DNA of 56,030 nucleotides from the NCBI GenBank assembly GCA_964570285.1, contig CAZMXP010000036.1, positions 1-56,030 on the forward strand, written 5' to 3'. A program made the translations under genes and the position numbers. The number at the start of each line of letters is the position of its first letter. The first letter of the stretch is position 1. Source of the DNA: CAZMXP01 sp964570285. GTDB taxonomy: Bacteria > Planctomycetota > PLA2. The notes beneath the pieces are model-generated. The model saw only the letters and a program-made list of their open reading frames with translations. It did not search any database and was not told where the DNA came from. Shown piece after piece: positions 1 to 8,981 of the stretch.

Positions 1-2924
1 CGACGTGCCTCAGCGGGCAAGAGCGCAGTCAGCACTGCCTGAGCATGAGTCTTGTTGCCCCATGCCAGCGCGGCCCCGATGGCCTTTATCGTCAGTTGCG
101 CGTATTCTGGAACAGCAGCCATTCCAACGGCGTACGGCCTCTGCGCCAACGGATGGTCGCACTGCGAGTCGCCCAAGAGCTCCCACCAATCTCCGGGAGC
201 GAGTCGCGGATTAGCGCCTCGCAGGTGGATCTCCTCTAGCGCGAGGGTGCACTCTTCGTCAATAATGCGTTTCTTCGACGGCATTTGCTGCGAGAGAAAT
301 ACGGCGTAGGCTGCACGCACATTGAGGCGATTGGCTGGAGCCTCGTCCGGATAACGCTCGCACGCTGCGATCGCCTCTTGGTAATAGCGCTGCGCGATCT
401 CTATGAGCGTGCCACGCTCGCGTTGATTCGCCTTTGCCCACTGTGCTGCCGCGGCGGCCGCATTCCTCAGCCAACTTGGGTGCAACGGCGTGCCCTGTTC
501 CTCGCATCGCTTCAGCAACTCGACGGACAGTAGGAACGCATCCTCCCCTAGTCCTTTGGCCTTCAGTAACCCACCCACGAGCCCCCAGCTTGGCAGGACT
601 GCGTACCTGCTCAGGTTTCCGAGCGACACCGTTGCATCAGTTGCAGTGCTCTCGTCGCCTGAGTCTCGGGCCGTTCTGTTCGCCTTCTTGAAGTAGTACT
701 CGGCCTCGTGAATCCGGAGGGGATCCAGTGCCCTGTCGAGATCAGCTAGGTGCTCCTTCCCACCCGCGACAAGCGGTGCCAGCGCACACCCTGCCCTGTA
801 CATGTCGCGAGCCTCGACCTTCAGATCAAGAGCTGCACGTACATGAGCCGGGACATGCCACTGGCCCAGTTGCTCCCTCAGCATCCCACTGCGGGTGAGC
901 ACCACCAACTCCCTACGAGTTTGGTCATCGGGGAGCTCCAGCACCGCTTGCGCATCGCGTATAGCGAAGCCCCACTCGAAAGCTGCGAGCCGCCGAATTG
1001 CCTCTCTCCCTCTGCCGTCAAGGACGTGGAATCCCTCGCCAGGCCGCACGCTGTCCCGGGCATGCACCCCATGATCATCATGAGGCACCAGAATGATCCG
1101 AGTAGCGCCGAGAAGCGACTGCGCGCGCGAGATCGACGTCCGACTCATCTTTCCCCGCTCCGCCAAGGCCTCCAGCATCCTCTGGGTCATGAACGGTCGC
1201 GACTCCGGATTGAGGGAGGTGCGAGCATTCTTCGCGATCTGAACGGCACCAATCACGACGAGCACGTCAGGCGCGTGGTGCCCGGGATGCTCCTCATCCG
1301 GCGTAAAGCGGCTCATAAGAGCCTCAATCCCCTCCACGGCGCGCTCAAACTCCGCCCTTGCCGCAAAGGCCTCGAACTCAGCGTGAGTTGCGCCGATGAT
1401 CCGGTGCAACACGCAGCAGAACCGTGTGTCCTGTTCGTTCTCCAACGGGCGAAACACGGCCCACGAGATACCAGTATTCTCCTGCGTCGCCCCAGAGACC
1501 TCAGAGTCGATGTGGCGGAGGGCCGACATCACAACCTGTGGAGGCTTGTCAAGCGTGAGAATACACTTTGTGCTATCACGCAGCTGCCCGCGCACTGCGC
1601 TAACCTCCAAGTGGTGCGCGGGCAGAAGCCCCGGCCGACCACTCGAGTGCAGCGCCCAGCACAGGTCAGGCGCGCGGACGTACGTATGCTGACGCCAGCT
1701 GTCCTGAAGCACATGGTCGCACACATTGAATAGCGTCTCTGCTTCCTGGACGGTTGGCCCGCCCTCGCAGGCCCCTGCTAACGTGGACGACTCGGGGCGT
1801 GAGCGCAGGACAACCCGCTCATACGCGTTGCTGGCAATCGCAAACTCAAGTTTTGCTTCCACGCGGCAATCGCCGAGGGCTAGCCTAAGGGGGCGTCTGC
1901 GCTCGTCGCCCTCTACATGCCCAACGACAGCACTGCTGAGGAGGTTGCTGCGCCCAATGAACCGCTGGAGCGTCGCAACGGCGAAGTACGCTTCTGCGCT
2001 CCGGTCATACAGAGGGATGTTCCTGCCTAGGATCCCCTCGACAACCTGTTCCGCCATCGAAAAATCAAACGTCACATCAGCATCCAACACTCCTGACGTA
2101 GTGTTGCGGTCCCGCCCCAACTTCTCTTCGTATAGCCGCTTTGCAATCCTGACGGACCGTTCCAGCATCTGCTGCCAGTCGTCCGTGTCGAGTGTGGCGC
2201 CGCTAGACACTACGCGGACCCTGCCCTCTCTATCGCCTAACACTGTGATCACAACAGGGAGAGAGCACGCAGGAGACTCGTACCCGTCGCTCAGCACCAG
2301 CAACGGCCAGCAGAACTGCGCCCTCATGATCACATCCTCGACCTGCGCCCACAGGGGTTGTTCCAGTAGTCCGGCAGGAAGGCTGGCGAGTGTTTCGATG
2401 CGCCTATGCAAGCGGACTCCCGGGTCGCGCAGAGCTCGGAGGCAGATCCTCACCGTCTCCTCCGCTTCCTCTGTCCGCTCCCGCTCCTTGTCCCACAATG
2501 GGAGCACCAACATGCCTCCCTGACTGAGCAGCGACTTACCAAGCCGAAGAACCTGTCTCGGCGACCCCGTGCCATACATTGCATGGAAGGCCCACAGTCT
2601 TGCTCGTGCGAGGCCACTGGGCGCCGTGTCGTGTGCAGTTCGCAGCCTCCTTTCCACCGCATGCACAACCGGCGCTAGGGCTCTCAGGTCGCGCGCCACC
2701 TTGCCCGAGCTGAGCGTCTGCTTCAGCAACGTGATAGTTGAGGCGGGAAGGCCCTGCAAGCGCGAGGCGCGATCAGCCTCGGGGGCTTCCAGGACGCTCT
2801 TGAGGCAGGAGCAAAGCGTTTCGTAGGCTTTGCGGAATGCTCCTGAGAGCACGGGGAGCGCGTGCACGTAGTAGGCGGCGATGCCGGTGCGCTGGCCCGC
2901 GACCCACTCTTTAGCGCCGATCAT
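1..2924 (-). CDS. Very large sigma-operon protein with winged-helix-like and TPR-like C-terminal half (3' end outside window)
   Basis: The frame is open from an ATG at 2924 to the left edge, 974 codons without a stop, so the C-terminus is missing. The ATG overlaps the stop of the anti-sigma-like gene (TGATG), implying translational coupling. I recognise no family over the first ~540 residues. Around residue 555 a hydrophobic strand (DVLVVIGAVQIAK) sits where a STAND NTPase would have Walker B, but no P-loop is visible. Around 640-705, RRLAAFEWGFAIRDAQAVL followed by GMLREQLGQWHVPAHVRAAL resembles the winged helix that follows the NTPase core in STAND/NB-ARC proteins. From ~745 on it is helical, TPR-like. 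Inference: a degenerate STAND-like or scaffold protein controlled by the adjacent sigma factor. Function unknown; the ORF itself is secure. Confidence 0.75.
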   Translation of the reverse strand, partial: MIGAKEWVAGQRTGIAAYYVHALPVLSGAFRKAYETLCSCLKSVLEAPEADRASRLQGLPASTITLLKQTLSSGKVARDLRALAPVVHAVERRLRTAHDTAPSGLARARLWAFHAMYGTGSPRQVLRLGKSLLSQGGMLVLPLWDKERERTEEAEETVRICLRALRDPGVRLHRRIETLASLPAGLLEQPLWAQVEDVIMRAQFCWPLLVLSDGYESPACSLPVVITVLGDREGRVRVVSSGATLDTDDWQQMLERSVRIAKRLYEEKLGRDRNTTSGVLDADVTFDFSMAEQVVEGILGRNIPLYDRSAEAYFAVATLQRFIGRSNLLSSAVVGHVEGDERRRPLRLALGDCRVEAKLEFAIASNAYERVVLRSRPESSTLAGACEGGPTVQEAETLFNVCDHVLQDSWRQHTYVRAPDLCWALHSSGRPGLLPAHHLEVSAVRGQLRDSTKCILTLDKPPQVVMSALRHIDSEVSGATQENTGISWAVFRPLENEQDTRFCCVLHRIIGATHAEFEAFAARAEFERAVEGIEALMSRFTPDEEHPGHHAPDVLVVIGAVQIAKNARTSLNPESRPFMTQRMLEALAERGKMSRTSISRAQSLLGATRIILVPHDDHGVHARDSVRPGEGFHVLDGRGREAIRRLAAFEWGFAIRDAQAVLELPDDQTRRELVVLTRSGMLREQLGQWHVPAHVRAALDLKVEARDMYRAGCALAPLVAGGKEHLADLDRALDPLRIHEAEYYFKKANRTARDSGDESTATDATVSLGNLSRYAVLPSWGLVGGLLKAKGLGEDAFLLSVELLKRCEEQGTPLHPSWLRNAAAAAAQWAKANQRERGTLIEIAQRYYQEAIAACERYPDEAPANRLNVRAAYAVFLSQQMPSKKRIIDEECTLALEEIHLRGANPRLAPGDWWELLGDSQCDHPLAQRPYAVGMAAVPEYAQLTIKAIGAALAWGNKTHAQAVLTALLPAEAR

Positions 2925-3979
2925 CACCGCGATCCCAAGGGCTCAGCGAGCTCAAGAGTGACGTCCCCCGCGGAGCGGTCTGACCAGACGATCACATGGG
3001 GCTTGCGGAACTCCCCTATCCGATCAGGCGGGCGCGCTGGTGAGCCGCCGCTCTTTGCGGCGAGTCCATAGCCCTCTTTCGCTTCACGGCTGTACTCAAA
3101 CGTGGCGAGATCCAAGGACATGCCCTGTCCACACAGCCGAAGGAGCGTGACACGGGATCCGGCCTTTCCGGCGGCTTCGATCTCATGCAGGAGGTCCGCC
3201 ACGGGAAGCCCTTCGACCCTCCAGCGGTCAGCTCCCAACAGCGGCGTCACACGAAAGATCGAGCCTCCTACCTCCCACGTATCACGATGGCTGCTGCGAC
3301 CCTGCGCGCTTGAACTCACCGCATCGATGTGGGCATCCCCCTCAACAACGTGCGTGCGCGCGCACAGGACGATTCCTCCGTCCGCCTCCCGGATTACGTC
3401 GATCGTCGTATGTCCGTCTGACACCTGCCCGAGACTCGGCGCACCCCCATGCTCCCCGCGGCGCACACTTGTGGGGCCGCCACGCCGCCGTGCGCTCGCT
3501 GCCAGCGCAGCCAGCCACTCTGACAGTGAGGCGTCCACGCGCACGACACCCAGTCGAACCCTCGCAGGCGCCTCCGGGTGCATCGCCACTTCCTTCTTCA
3601 AGATTGCGATCAGCTCCAGGTGCGTGATGGCTTGGACTCGGTAGAAGTTCAGACTCTCGTCGTCGTTATCCCCACCATGCGCATCGCAGCCAAGCGGGAT
3701 CATCGGATACGCTCTCAATCCGACGGTAAATGAGTAATTGAGTACGCTCAATGCGACGTCGACCATCGCCTTGAGGGCGGTACGCTCACTCTCGACCAAC
3801 TCCCCACAACGCTTGCAGCCCGCCGCGTGTCGCTCGATCGCACCACGTTCACTCTGCGAGAAGGCACCAGAGAGGTAGTAGTCCGCGAGTTGCGCAGTGA
3901 CATGATGGCCACGTCGCAATGACTCAATGCGCTGAGACTCGTCCGAGTGCTGCTCAGAGTCAGCGTTGACAGTCGACAT
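2924..3979 (-). CDS. Soluble zinc-finger anti-sigma-like protein with long C-terminal extension
   Basis: This 351-residue protein starts 20 bases inside the end of the ECF sigma gene. Near residue 50 it has the H-x3-C-x2-C signature (HAAGCKRC) of ZAS/zf-HC2 anti-sigma factors, preceded by a helix beginning HHVTAQLADYYLSG. Classical ZAS anti-sigmas are membrane-anchored, but no transmembrane segment is visible here. About 250 residues of unrecognised sequence follow instead, ending in beta-rich stretches. By family knowledge it should bind and restrain the sigma factor encoded next to it, and the C-terminal part may be the sensor (inference). It is coupled downstream to the large protein through a one-base stop/start overlap. 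Confidence 0.75.
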   Translation of the reverse strand: MSTVNADSEQHSDESQRIESLRRGHHVTAQLADYYLSGAFSQSERGAIERHAAGCKRCGELVESERTALKAMVDVALSVLNYSFTVGLRAYPMIPLGCDAHGGDNDDESLNFYRVQAITHLELIAILKKEVAMHPEAPARVRLGVVRVDASLSEWLAALAASARRRGGPTSVRRGEHGGAPSLGQVSDGHTTIDVIREADGGIVLCARTHVVEGDAHIDAVSSSAQGRSSHRDTWEVGGSIFRVTPLLGADRWRVEGLPVADLLHEIEAAGKAGSRVTLLRLCGQGMSLDLATFEYSREAKEGYGLAAKSGGSPARPPDRIGEFRKPHVIVWSDRSAGDVTLELAEPLGSR

Positions 3980-4583
3980 CAGGCACCTCCATAGTTTGGC
4001 AGCAACGCAGAGCCAGCTCGCTCAAGCACTTCATATCATTCCTAATTGTGGATTCAGAGTCCGGGAGTGTCTTAATGATGTCGTTGACACTCACTTCGGC
4101 GTTAAGCAGCTTGTACACCTGCAGCACACGCGGGAGCAGCAGGCCCCTGTTGACACACTCCACAACGTACTCTTCCAACTGCCGGGCTAACATGAACTCG
4201 GCGATGTGGGCCTCAGCGCCCCTGTCTTCGGCCGGGAGCCGCTCCACCTCATCGCCGAGCTCTTGCTCAACCGCATGTCGCCCTCGCTTCCTGTAGAAAT
4301 CCGCGATAGTGTGCGAGGCAATCCCATACAGGAATGCTCTGATGTTCCCCTCGCACCGCTCCAGGGCACCTCGGCACACCCTGAGGCAGTATTCTTGCAG
4401 TACGTCTTGAACGTCATGATGATTGTGCACGCGTGACCGTATCCAAGGCACTGCCATTCTAAGGATCTCAGAATAGAACCTCTCCCGGAACGCACCGCCC
4501 TTGTCCCGCGCCAACCGCATCAACGTATCAATGTCCACGGCGTCGCCTCCACGCGAGCCACGCGCAACTTCGGAAACGCTCAC
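3960..4583 (-). CDS. ECF-type RNA polymerase sigma factor
   Basis: A 207-residue protein of normal ECF sigma size, starting at GTG. Region 2 is recognisable (DVQDVLQEYCLRV, then IRAFLYGIASHTIADFYRKR, the -10 recognition helix). Region 4 follows near the C-terminus (VLQVYKLLNAEVSVNDIIKTL, SESTIRNDMKCL). By family knowledge it directs core polymerase to dedicated promoters. It lies between a methyltransferase gene (26-base gap) and its own anti-sigma gene (20-base overlap), deep inside a leftward operon, so it probably drives the biosynthetic genes around it and itself. No convincing ECF promoter pair could be picked by eye in the 8.7-9.0 kb divergent region. Confidence 0.88.
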   Translation of the reverse strand: MSVSEVARGSRGGDAVDIDTLMRLARDKGGAFRERFYSEILRMAVPWIRSRVHNHHDVQDVLQEYCLRVCRGALERCEGNIRAFLYGIASHTIADFYRKRGRHAVEQELGDEVERLPAEDRGAEAHIAEFMLARQLEEYVVECVNRGLLLPRVLQVYKLLNAEVSVNDIIKTLPDSESTIRNDMKCLSELALRCCQTMEVPDVDCQR

Positions 4584-4609
4584 GCGTGACTCGGCTTGAG
4601 ATCATGGCA

Positions 4610-5377
4610 TCAGATGTCCTGGTCTGCGCACGGCCCCGTGACTTCCTTACTGTTGAGGGAAGCATTCCCTCTCGCGCATTCCCGACGCACCGACAGGAGA
4701 AGGCCGGCGGAGTCAATAGGGATAGCTAGCGGAGGAGAGTACCCGTGGCTCGCCCGGATCGCCGCCGCCAGGCGCGCGAGATCTGTCGCGAACTCTGGAA
4801 CCAGCGCGTCGTGCGCCATGACTAGTGCGCCCTGCGCGAGGCATGGTCCTGCAGCACGAAATGCCTCGGCGTAGGCGGCCTTGCCCGACACCTCGCTATC
4901 CAAGTCGAGCAGAAGTGCATCGATAGGGCGGATGAAGGACGAGAGAAAGCGCACGCCGTCAGCTGCAATGTAACGACAATGAGCGGCGAGATCCCATCGC
5001 GCCACGTTCTTCGAGGCAACTGCGTTACTAGCCGTGCTGATGTCGAGGCCTATCGCCTCCAGCTTCTGAGACGCTCCCGCCACGCTCAGCGCACCTGCGA
5101 CCAGCACCGCAAGGGAGAGCCCTCGATGCGAACCCACGACCACGATTCTAGCAGGACTCCGTCTGGCGGCAAGCACGAACAGGAGAAGCGCGCATGCCGG
5201 CGTAATCGACGTGCTGCCCACATCGAACGCCTGGAAGACTGGCATCCATCGCGAGAACTCCTGAGTCTCCCCCCGTGACGTGCCGATGAGCCCAGCTGTC
5301 GTCAACGCATCAGCAACGCCACCGATAGCACGGACTAGATCGACGTCGGAGGACGGATCGCACCTCCACACGCTCAT
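4610..5377 (-). CDS. Class I SAM methyltransferase-like protein, paralogue 1
   Basis: I chose the internal ATG at 5377 because it makes an ATGA overlap with the upstream gene; the longer frame would run deep into that gene. The product is 255 residues. A Rossmann-like strand and glycine loop (RIVVVGSHRGLSLAVL) occurs near residue 85. A downstream segment, IDALLLDLDSEVSGKAAY then LVMAHDALVP, fits the core of small-molecule O-methyltransferases. The last ~80 residues align position by position with the protein at 9572-10261 (shared DAL-x2-D, AHDA-x-VP, P-x-D-x-AG), so the two are paralogues placed on opposite arms of the cluster. The substrate is unknown, and the glycine motif is imperfect, so a non-catalytic partner role is possible. 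Confidence 0.65.
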   Translation of the reverse strand: MSVWRCDPSSDVDLVRAIGGVADALTTAGLIGTSRGETQEFSRWMPVFQAFDVGSTSITPACALLLFVLAARRSPARIVVVGSHRGLSLAVLVAGALSVAGASQKLEAIGLDISTASNAVASKNVARWDLAAHCRYIAADGVRFLSSFIRPIDALLLDLDSEVSGKAAYAEAFRAAGPCLAQGALVMAHDALVPEFATDLARLAAAIRASHGYSPPLAIPIDSAGLLLSVRRECARGNASLNSKEVTGPCADQDI

Positions 5378-7059
5378 TCCGCCTCGTCCTCGCGCACGGC
5401 AGAGAGGCGTGCGTTGAGCCCGATGCGACGCCCTACGTGTCCAGCCACCTCGCCGATGTAGGCCGGGAGTTTCTCCGGCGGCAGTGGAATCGACGTGCAT
5501 GCCGCATCAGTACCGCGCGTATCGGTGGGTAGCTCGGCGAGGTCTTCGCACGCCCGCAGGTTGGCCAAGAGGCTGTTTGCGAGTCGTGCGCGCCCGCTTG
5601 CCGCTAGCTGGCCCAGCAGGGCGGTCGCGTGCCAAGTTGCACCATCTCGTAGGCACGCTTCCAGGGATAGCCGAAGTCCTCGCCGGAGAGAGTCCTCAAC
5701 CCTACGGGGGTTCCCGCACTGTTGCTCAAGGAACGCCTCGGCCCGAGCTAGGCGCTCCGCAAACACTGGGAGCAGGGGCTCAACAGTGCGGCGCGCGAGT
5801 TCGATGTCGCGGCGCGCACGAGCCCAGTCTCCAAGGCGGAGAGAGAGAACGGCGCAACGGTAGAGGAATGCCGGATGGGAGTGTACGGGGCGGAATGCGC
5901 GGACGAGGTGGTCGCGCGCTTGAGCCACTTGTCCCATCAAAGCGAGGAGCACCGTGGCGTTCGCTTGGGTGTTAGCAAGTAGGAGTGTGCCGTTCTCCGG
6001 CGAGATCGAGCCCGCTGCTCGCAATCCCTTCTCAAGGCGACGCGCAGCTAGCTCAAGGAGGCCCCGCTTGCGCGTGGCAAGATAGCCCACGACGGCGACC
6101 AAGGAGTATGCATTCCAAGCCCACCCGGCTTCATGAATATCGGCCCATGTGCTGCTGCCATCAACGAGTCGCAGAGCCCCACATGCTAGGCGCTCCGCCT
6201 CAAGTGCGCCGGCGGGCCCTCCGGTCTTGCACAGGAGAACCGCACGAGCGGTGAGGGCGGCAGCCCGTACGCGCCGACTCGGGTGCCGCGCAGCGCGCCG
6301 CAGAAGGCGGTCGGCGATGCTCGGCTCGCCGGCGCGTGCGGCTACAGCTGCTGCCACGTGTTCCCCGTTGGCAGTCCCTCCCCAGTTGGGCGTCGCCAAC
6401 AATGCCACCATTGCGGGTCCAGGGTCATCGAGCAGCGCGTCTCGCGCGATGGCCCGGGGAGCCGACGGGCACAGAACAGGGGCGTCAGTTGACTTGACGC
6501 CGAAGCACTCCCACAACTCGTTCCAGGCGTGCACATGCACGCACTGCGCGGGGCCGTCGAAGGCAGTGGCGAGAGAAGGACGACGCAAGCGCAGCGTCAC
6601 TTCCACATGGCGCCTGCGAGATGCACGCGCAGCCGCTGTCAACAGCAGGCGTACGCTCGGGACATCGACCCCATACGGCGCTTCGAACGTGATGTCCTGC
6701 CTGGGACCGGAGAAGAACTGCTCCACGAGAGAACGGATCGTCATCTCAAGCAGTTCGAGTCTGTCCGCGTTGAATCCAACCATTCGGCGGCAGGCGTCCT
6801 CAATATGCATGGCCGAGGCCTCAGCCCCGCGGTGAAGTCGCGCCAAGCGTCTGCACAGATCGCGCGCCGCCGATCCCTCGATGCACAACCGCTCGACAAG
6901 CCAAGCGAAGGCGCCTAGCGCGTTCGCCTCGCGTGCGCCAGCCGCCGGGCGGATCTCCACGCACACCTTCAGCCCGGGCGGGCGGAGAATGGTCGGGATC
7001 CCCAGCCCTGTGGCATCCCGGATGCCTCTCATGGAGCGCCTAGCGTCTTGAGTGCCCAT
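5374..7059 (-). CDS. Helical-repeat (TPR-like) protein of unknown function
   Basis: A 561-residue protein without signal peptide. The middle and C-terminal parts consist of repeated helix pairs rich in Ala, Leu and Arg (for example LLANTQANATVLLALMGQVA and AFLYRCAVLSLRLGDWARAR), typical of degenerate tetratricopeptide arrays. The N-terminal ~170 residues do not match anything I recognise. It lies between the 61-residue peptide gene and the methyltransferase gene, overlapping the latter by four bases, so it is part of the same transcript. A scaffold or peptide-binding role would fit the context but is only inference. The start has a weak ribosome-binding site; an ATG ten codons in is an alternative. 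Confidence 0.6.
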   Translation of the reverse strand: MGTQDARRSMRGIRDATGLGIPTILRPPGLKVCVEIRPAAGAREANALGAFAWLVERLCIEGSAARDLCRRLARLHRGAEASAMHIEDACRRMVGFNADRLELLEMTIRSLVEQFFSGPRQDITFEAPYGVDVPSVRLLLTAAARASRRRHVEVTLRLRRPSLATAFDGPAQCVHVHAWNELWECFGVKSTDAPVLCPSAPRAIARDALLDDPGPAMVALLATPNWGGTANGEHVAAAVAARAGEPSIADRLLRRAARHPSRRVRAAALTARAVLLCKTGGPAGALEAERLACGALRLVDGSSTWADIHEAGWAWNAYSLVAVVGYLATRKRGLLELAARRLEKGLRAAGSISPENGTLLLANTQANATVLLALMGQVAQARDHLVRAFRPVHSHPAFLYRCAVLSLRLGDWARARRDIELARRTVEPLLPVFAERLARAEAFLEQQCGNPRRVEDSLRRGLRLSLEACLRDGATWHATALLGQLAASGRARLANSLLANLRACEDLAELPTDTRGTDAACTSIPLPPEKLPAYIGEVAGHVGRRIGLNARLSAVREDEAE

Positions 7060-7071
7060 CTGTTGTGTGGC

Positions 7072-7257
7072 CTACCATGTCAGCGCGTTCTTGATGGCGT
7101 CCCGGCTGGCCGCGAACGAGAGCCGGCTGACCTCGTGCAGGCTTGCAAGCCGCTCAGCAAGCAGCCGCCCCTCGGAAGCGCGGTCGCGGTCGGGCTCAAG
7201 GCACGTCTCGGACAGGGAAGTGGCGGATCCGTCGGTCGTCGTCGCAGTCGTGCTCAT
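7072..7257 (-). CDS. 61-residue peptide, candidate RiPP precursor or scaffold peptide
   Basis: A short ORF fills the 200-base gap between the monooxygenase and TPR genes. It has one of the clearest ribosome-binding sites in the island, AGGAG six bases before the ATG, so translation is credible. The product is Ser/Thr-rich at the N-terminus (MSTTATTTDGSATSLSET), has a single Cys at 19, an acidic-basic stretch, an amphipathic helix (GRLLAERLASLHEVSRLSF) and ends in NALTW, the only Trp being the last residue. Size, strong SD, helical leader-like middle and neighbours (two flavin enzymes, two methyltransferases, aminotransferase) are what a precursor peptide gene would show. No leader motif of a named RiPP class is recognised. 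It could also be a small structural or regulatory protein. Confidence 0.55.
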   Translation of the reverse strand: MSTTATTTDGSATSLSETCLEPDRDRASEGRLLAERLASLHEVSRLSFAASRDAIKNALTW

Positions 7258-7259
7258 GG

Positions 7260-8639
7260 TTAACTCCTAGCCCTCTTCGATCCTCCCGCTACAGGGCTTG
7301 ACGCAGCGGGGGGGGAATCGCCCACGCGAACGCGGAGCGGCCGCTGGGAAGGCCCCAGCCATGGAGGCATGGGACAGGGTTCCCATGGCGATCGAGTGTC
7401 GAACACTGCACGCTGGTAGGCCGTCCTAGACGCGAAGATGCGCTCCAACCACTCCTGGGCGGTCAGCCTTACGCGCCAGAGTAGCGAGCTCATCGATCCG
7501 TTCTGCAATCGCTCACCGTGCGAACGAACGAGCGCGATCAACGTGGGCAGGTATCCCTTGACTCGCCTCTCATACTCATCCAGGGCCCGCCCAAGGTCGC
7601 CAGCATTCTCGTGCAGCGCGTGCGCCAAGTCGGCACCTTCCCGAATGGCGGTGTTTGCAAGGGATCCGAGGTGGGGGGGCGCTGCAAACGCGGCGTCCCC
7701 GACGAGGGCGGTCCGCCCAAAGGTAAGGCGATCGACCTCGACAACACCGAACTGCCGCACGCATGCGCCGACGAGAGCATCCGCGGCGTCGGGTATGAGC
7801 TGCAGTACGAGCGGGTGCGCCAAGTCTACCAGGGCCTGCGCCTCCCGTCGCGACTCGAGACGGCGGCGCCCGCAACCGACTGCCGGCGAAGGATGCATTA
7901 GCAGTAGGCAAAACGTACCGAGCGTGCCAGGAATGAGGACCGTGAGTGTGGCGCCCCGAGCGGCGAAGTGCATGTGGCTACGTACCAGACCGGCACGGGC
8001 CGCTGCGGCAGACTGAACCCGGACTTGGACATAGGCCAGCCGGTCCACGCGCTCCCGCACTCCCGCTACAGCCGCGCGCGCGAGTTCGCCGCGGACACGG
8101 CCGTGGCGACCATCCGCACCGATGACGAGCGCCGGCTCGTACACTCGGTACTCGTCGCGCAGCCTCACGGTGGCGCGGCCCAGTGCGGGCTCAAGGGCGA
8201 CGAGATCCTCTCCCGTGCGGATCTCGACCCCGAGAGTTGTCGCGCGATCCAACAGGCGCGACATGAACTCGGATCGACTCATCGCATAGAATACGTCTCG
8301 CTGGTGGATCCCGTAGCGATGTGTCGTCACCCGGCCACGCGCACCGTGAACGACGCGCCCCACAACCGGCTCTACCCTCTCCCAGAGACAGATCCCTACG
8401 CTCTCCATCATCTGTACGTTAGTCCGATTCAGGAGAAGGTCTCCCGAATCTTGATTGTCCTCCCCTAGCTGGAGGTGATTCCGCCTCTCGATCAGCGTGA
8501 CCGGTATCCCCAGCTGCGCGAGGAGGCCGCCCGTCCAGAGCCCGGCGATCCCTGTACCGACGATCAGTGCGCCGGGGAGGCGCTCCACACCCCGGTGGGC
8601 GAGTGTCGCCCCGGTCACAGGAAGAGCGCCGATCGCCAT
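7260..8639 (-). CDS. FAD-dependent monooxygenase (PHBH-like fold)
   Basis: The protein has the ordered motifs of group A flavoprotein hydroxylases. These are an N-terminal dinucleotide-binding loop (ALIVGTGIAGLWTGGLL), a middle DG motif (VIGADGRHGRVR) and the GD motif that contacts FAD ribityl (ALVGDAAFAAPPHLG). Such enzymes use NAD(P)H and O2 to hydroxylate or epoxidise an aromatic or unsaturated substrate. I prefer the ATG at 8639, preceded by GGAGGG at 8650-8655; a GTG at 8714 would add 25 residues. It is the first gene of the leftward operon, upstream of the small peptide. A C-terminal Trp on that peptide would be a chemically sensible substrate, but this is inference. Confidence 0.85.
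   Translation of the reverse strand: MAIGALPVTGATLAHRGVERLPGALIVGTGIAGLWTGGLLAQLGIPVTLIERRNHLQLGEDNQDSGDLLLNRTNVQMMESVGICLWERVEPVVGRVVHGARGRVTTHRYGIHQRDVFYAMSRSEFMSRLLDRATTLGVEIRTGEDLVALEPALGRATVRLRDEYRVYEPALVIGADGRHGRVRGELARAAVAGVRERVDRLAYVQVRVQSAAAARAGLVRSHMHFAARGATLTVLIPGTLGTFCLLLMHPSPAVGCGRRRLESRREAQALVDLAHPLVLQLIPDAADALVGACVRQFGVVEVDRLTFGRTALVGDAAFAAPPHLGSLANTAIREGADLAHALHENAGDLGRALDEYERRVKGYLPTLIALVRSHGERLQNGSMSSLLWRVRLTAQEWLERIFASRTAYQRAVFDTRSPWEPCPMPPWLGPSQRPLRVRVGDSPPAASSPVAGGSKRARS
7265..7269 (-). promoter_or_regulatory. Strong Shine-Dalgarno site of the 61-residue peptide
   Basis: On the minus strand the sequence reads CTAGGAGTTAACC before ATG, giving AGGAG with six-base spacing. 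It lies inside the last codons of the monooxygenase gene. It decides that the short ORF is translated and suggests a higher yield than its neighbours. Confidence 0.75.
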
Positions 8640-8942
8640 CGGGGCTCGGCCCTCCGGGAGCGAGAGCGGGTGGGCGGCTCGAAGCGGATCCATAAGCGGT
8701 GACTTGGCCTGCACGTGTAGTCGGAGGGCACCGCCCGTTCCCCAAAGATTCCTGGCGAAATCCTCGCGGAACCATGCAATCGTCCGGCGGCGGCTTCACT
8801 CCGCTGGCCCTGATGGCTGAGAGCCACGCGTAGTCCGAACTTGACTGCGTCGAGGCCCGGTAGCGTCGCAACGGTGCGATCGACCTCCGAGCAGCCCGAG
8901 AAAGTCCTGCGAGATTCTGCTTCAAGAACGACATACCTGATT

Positions 8943-8974
8943 GGGGGCACCGCGCGTGCACTCGCCCCCTGGAG
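8943..8974 (+). promoter_or_regulatory. Stem-loop and Shine-Dalgarno site before the flavin reductase
   Basis: GGGGGC (8943-8948) and GCCCCC (8964-8969) can pair around a 15-base loop. They are followed directly by GGAG (8971-8974), seven bases before a TTG at 8982. The GGAG decides the TTG as start, because the next in-frame ATG (9006) would cut off the first beta strand. Whether the hairpin regulates access to the SD is untested. Confidence 0.45.
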
Positions 8975-8981
8975 AAGAAGA

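Noticed and set aside
8714..8780. GGAAC elements as -35 boxes for the ECF sigma factor
   Set aside because: Single GGAAC hits occur on both strands, but no CGTC-like -10 lies at 16-17 bases. The pattern is too short to trust.
8841..8866. TTGACT and TAGCGT as a sigma-70 promoter for the flavin reductase
   Set aside because: The spacer would be 14 bases, too short for a normal promoter, and the -10 is weak.
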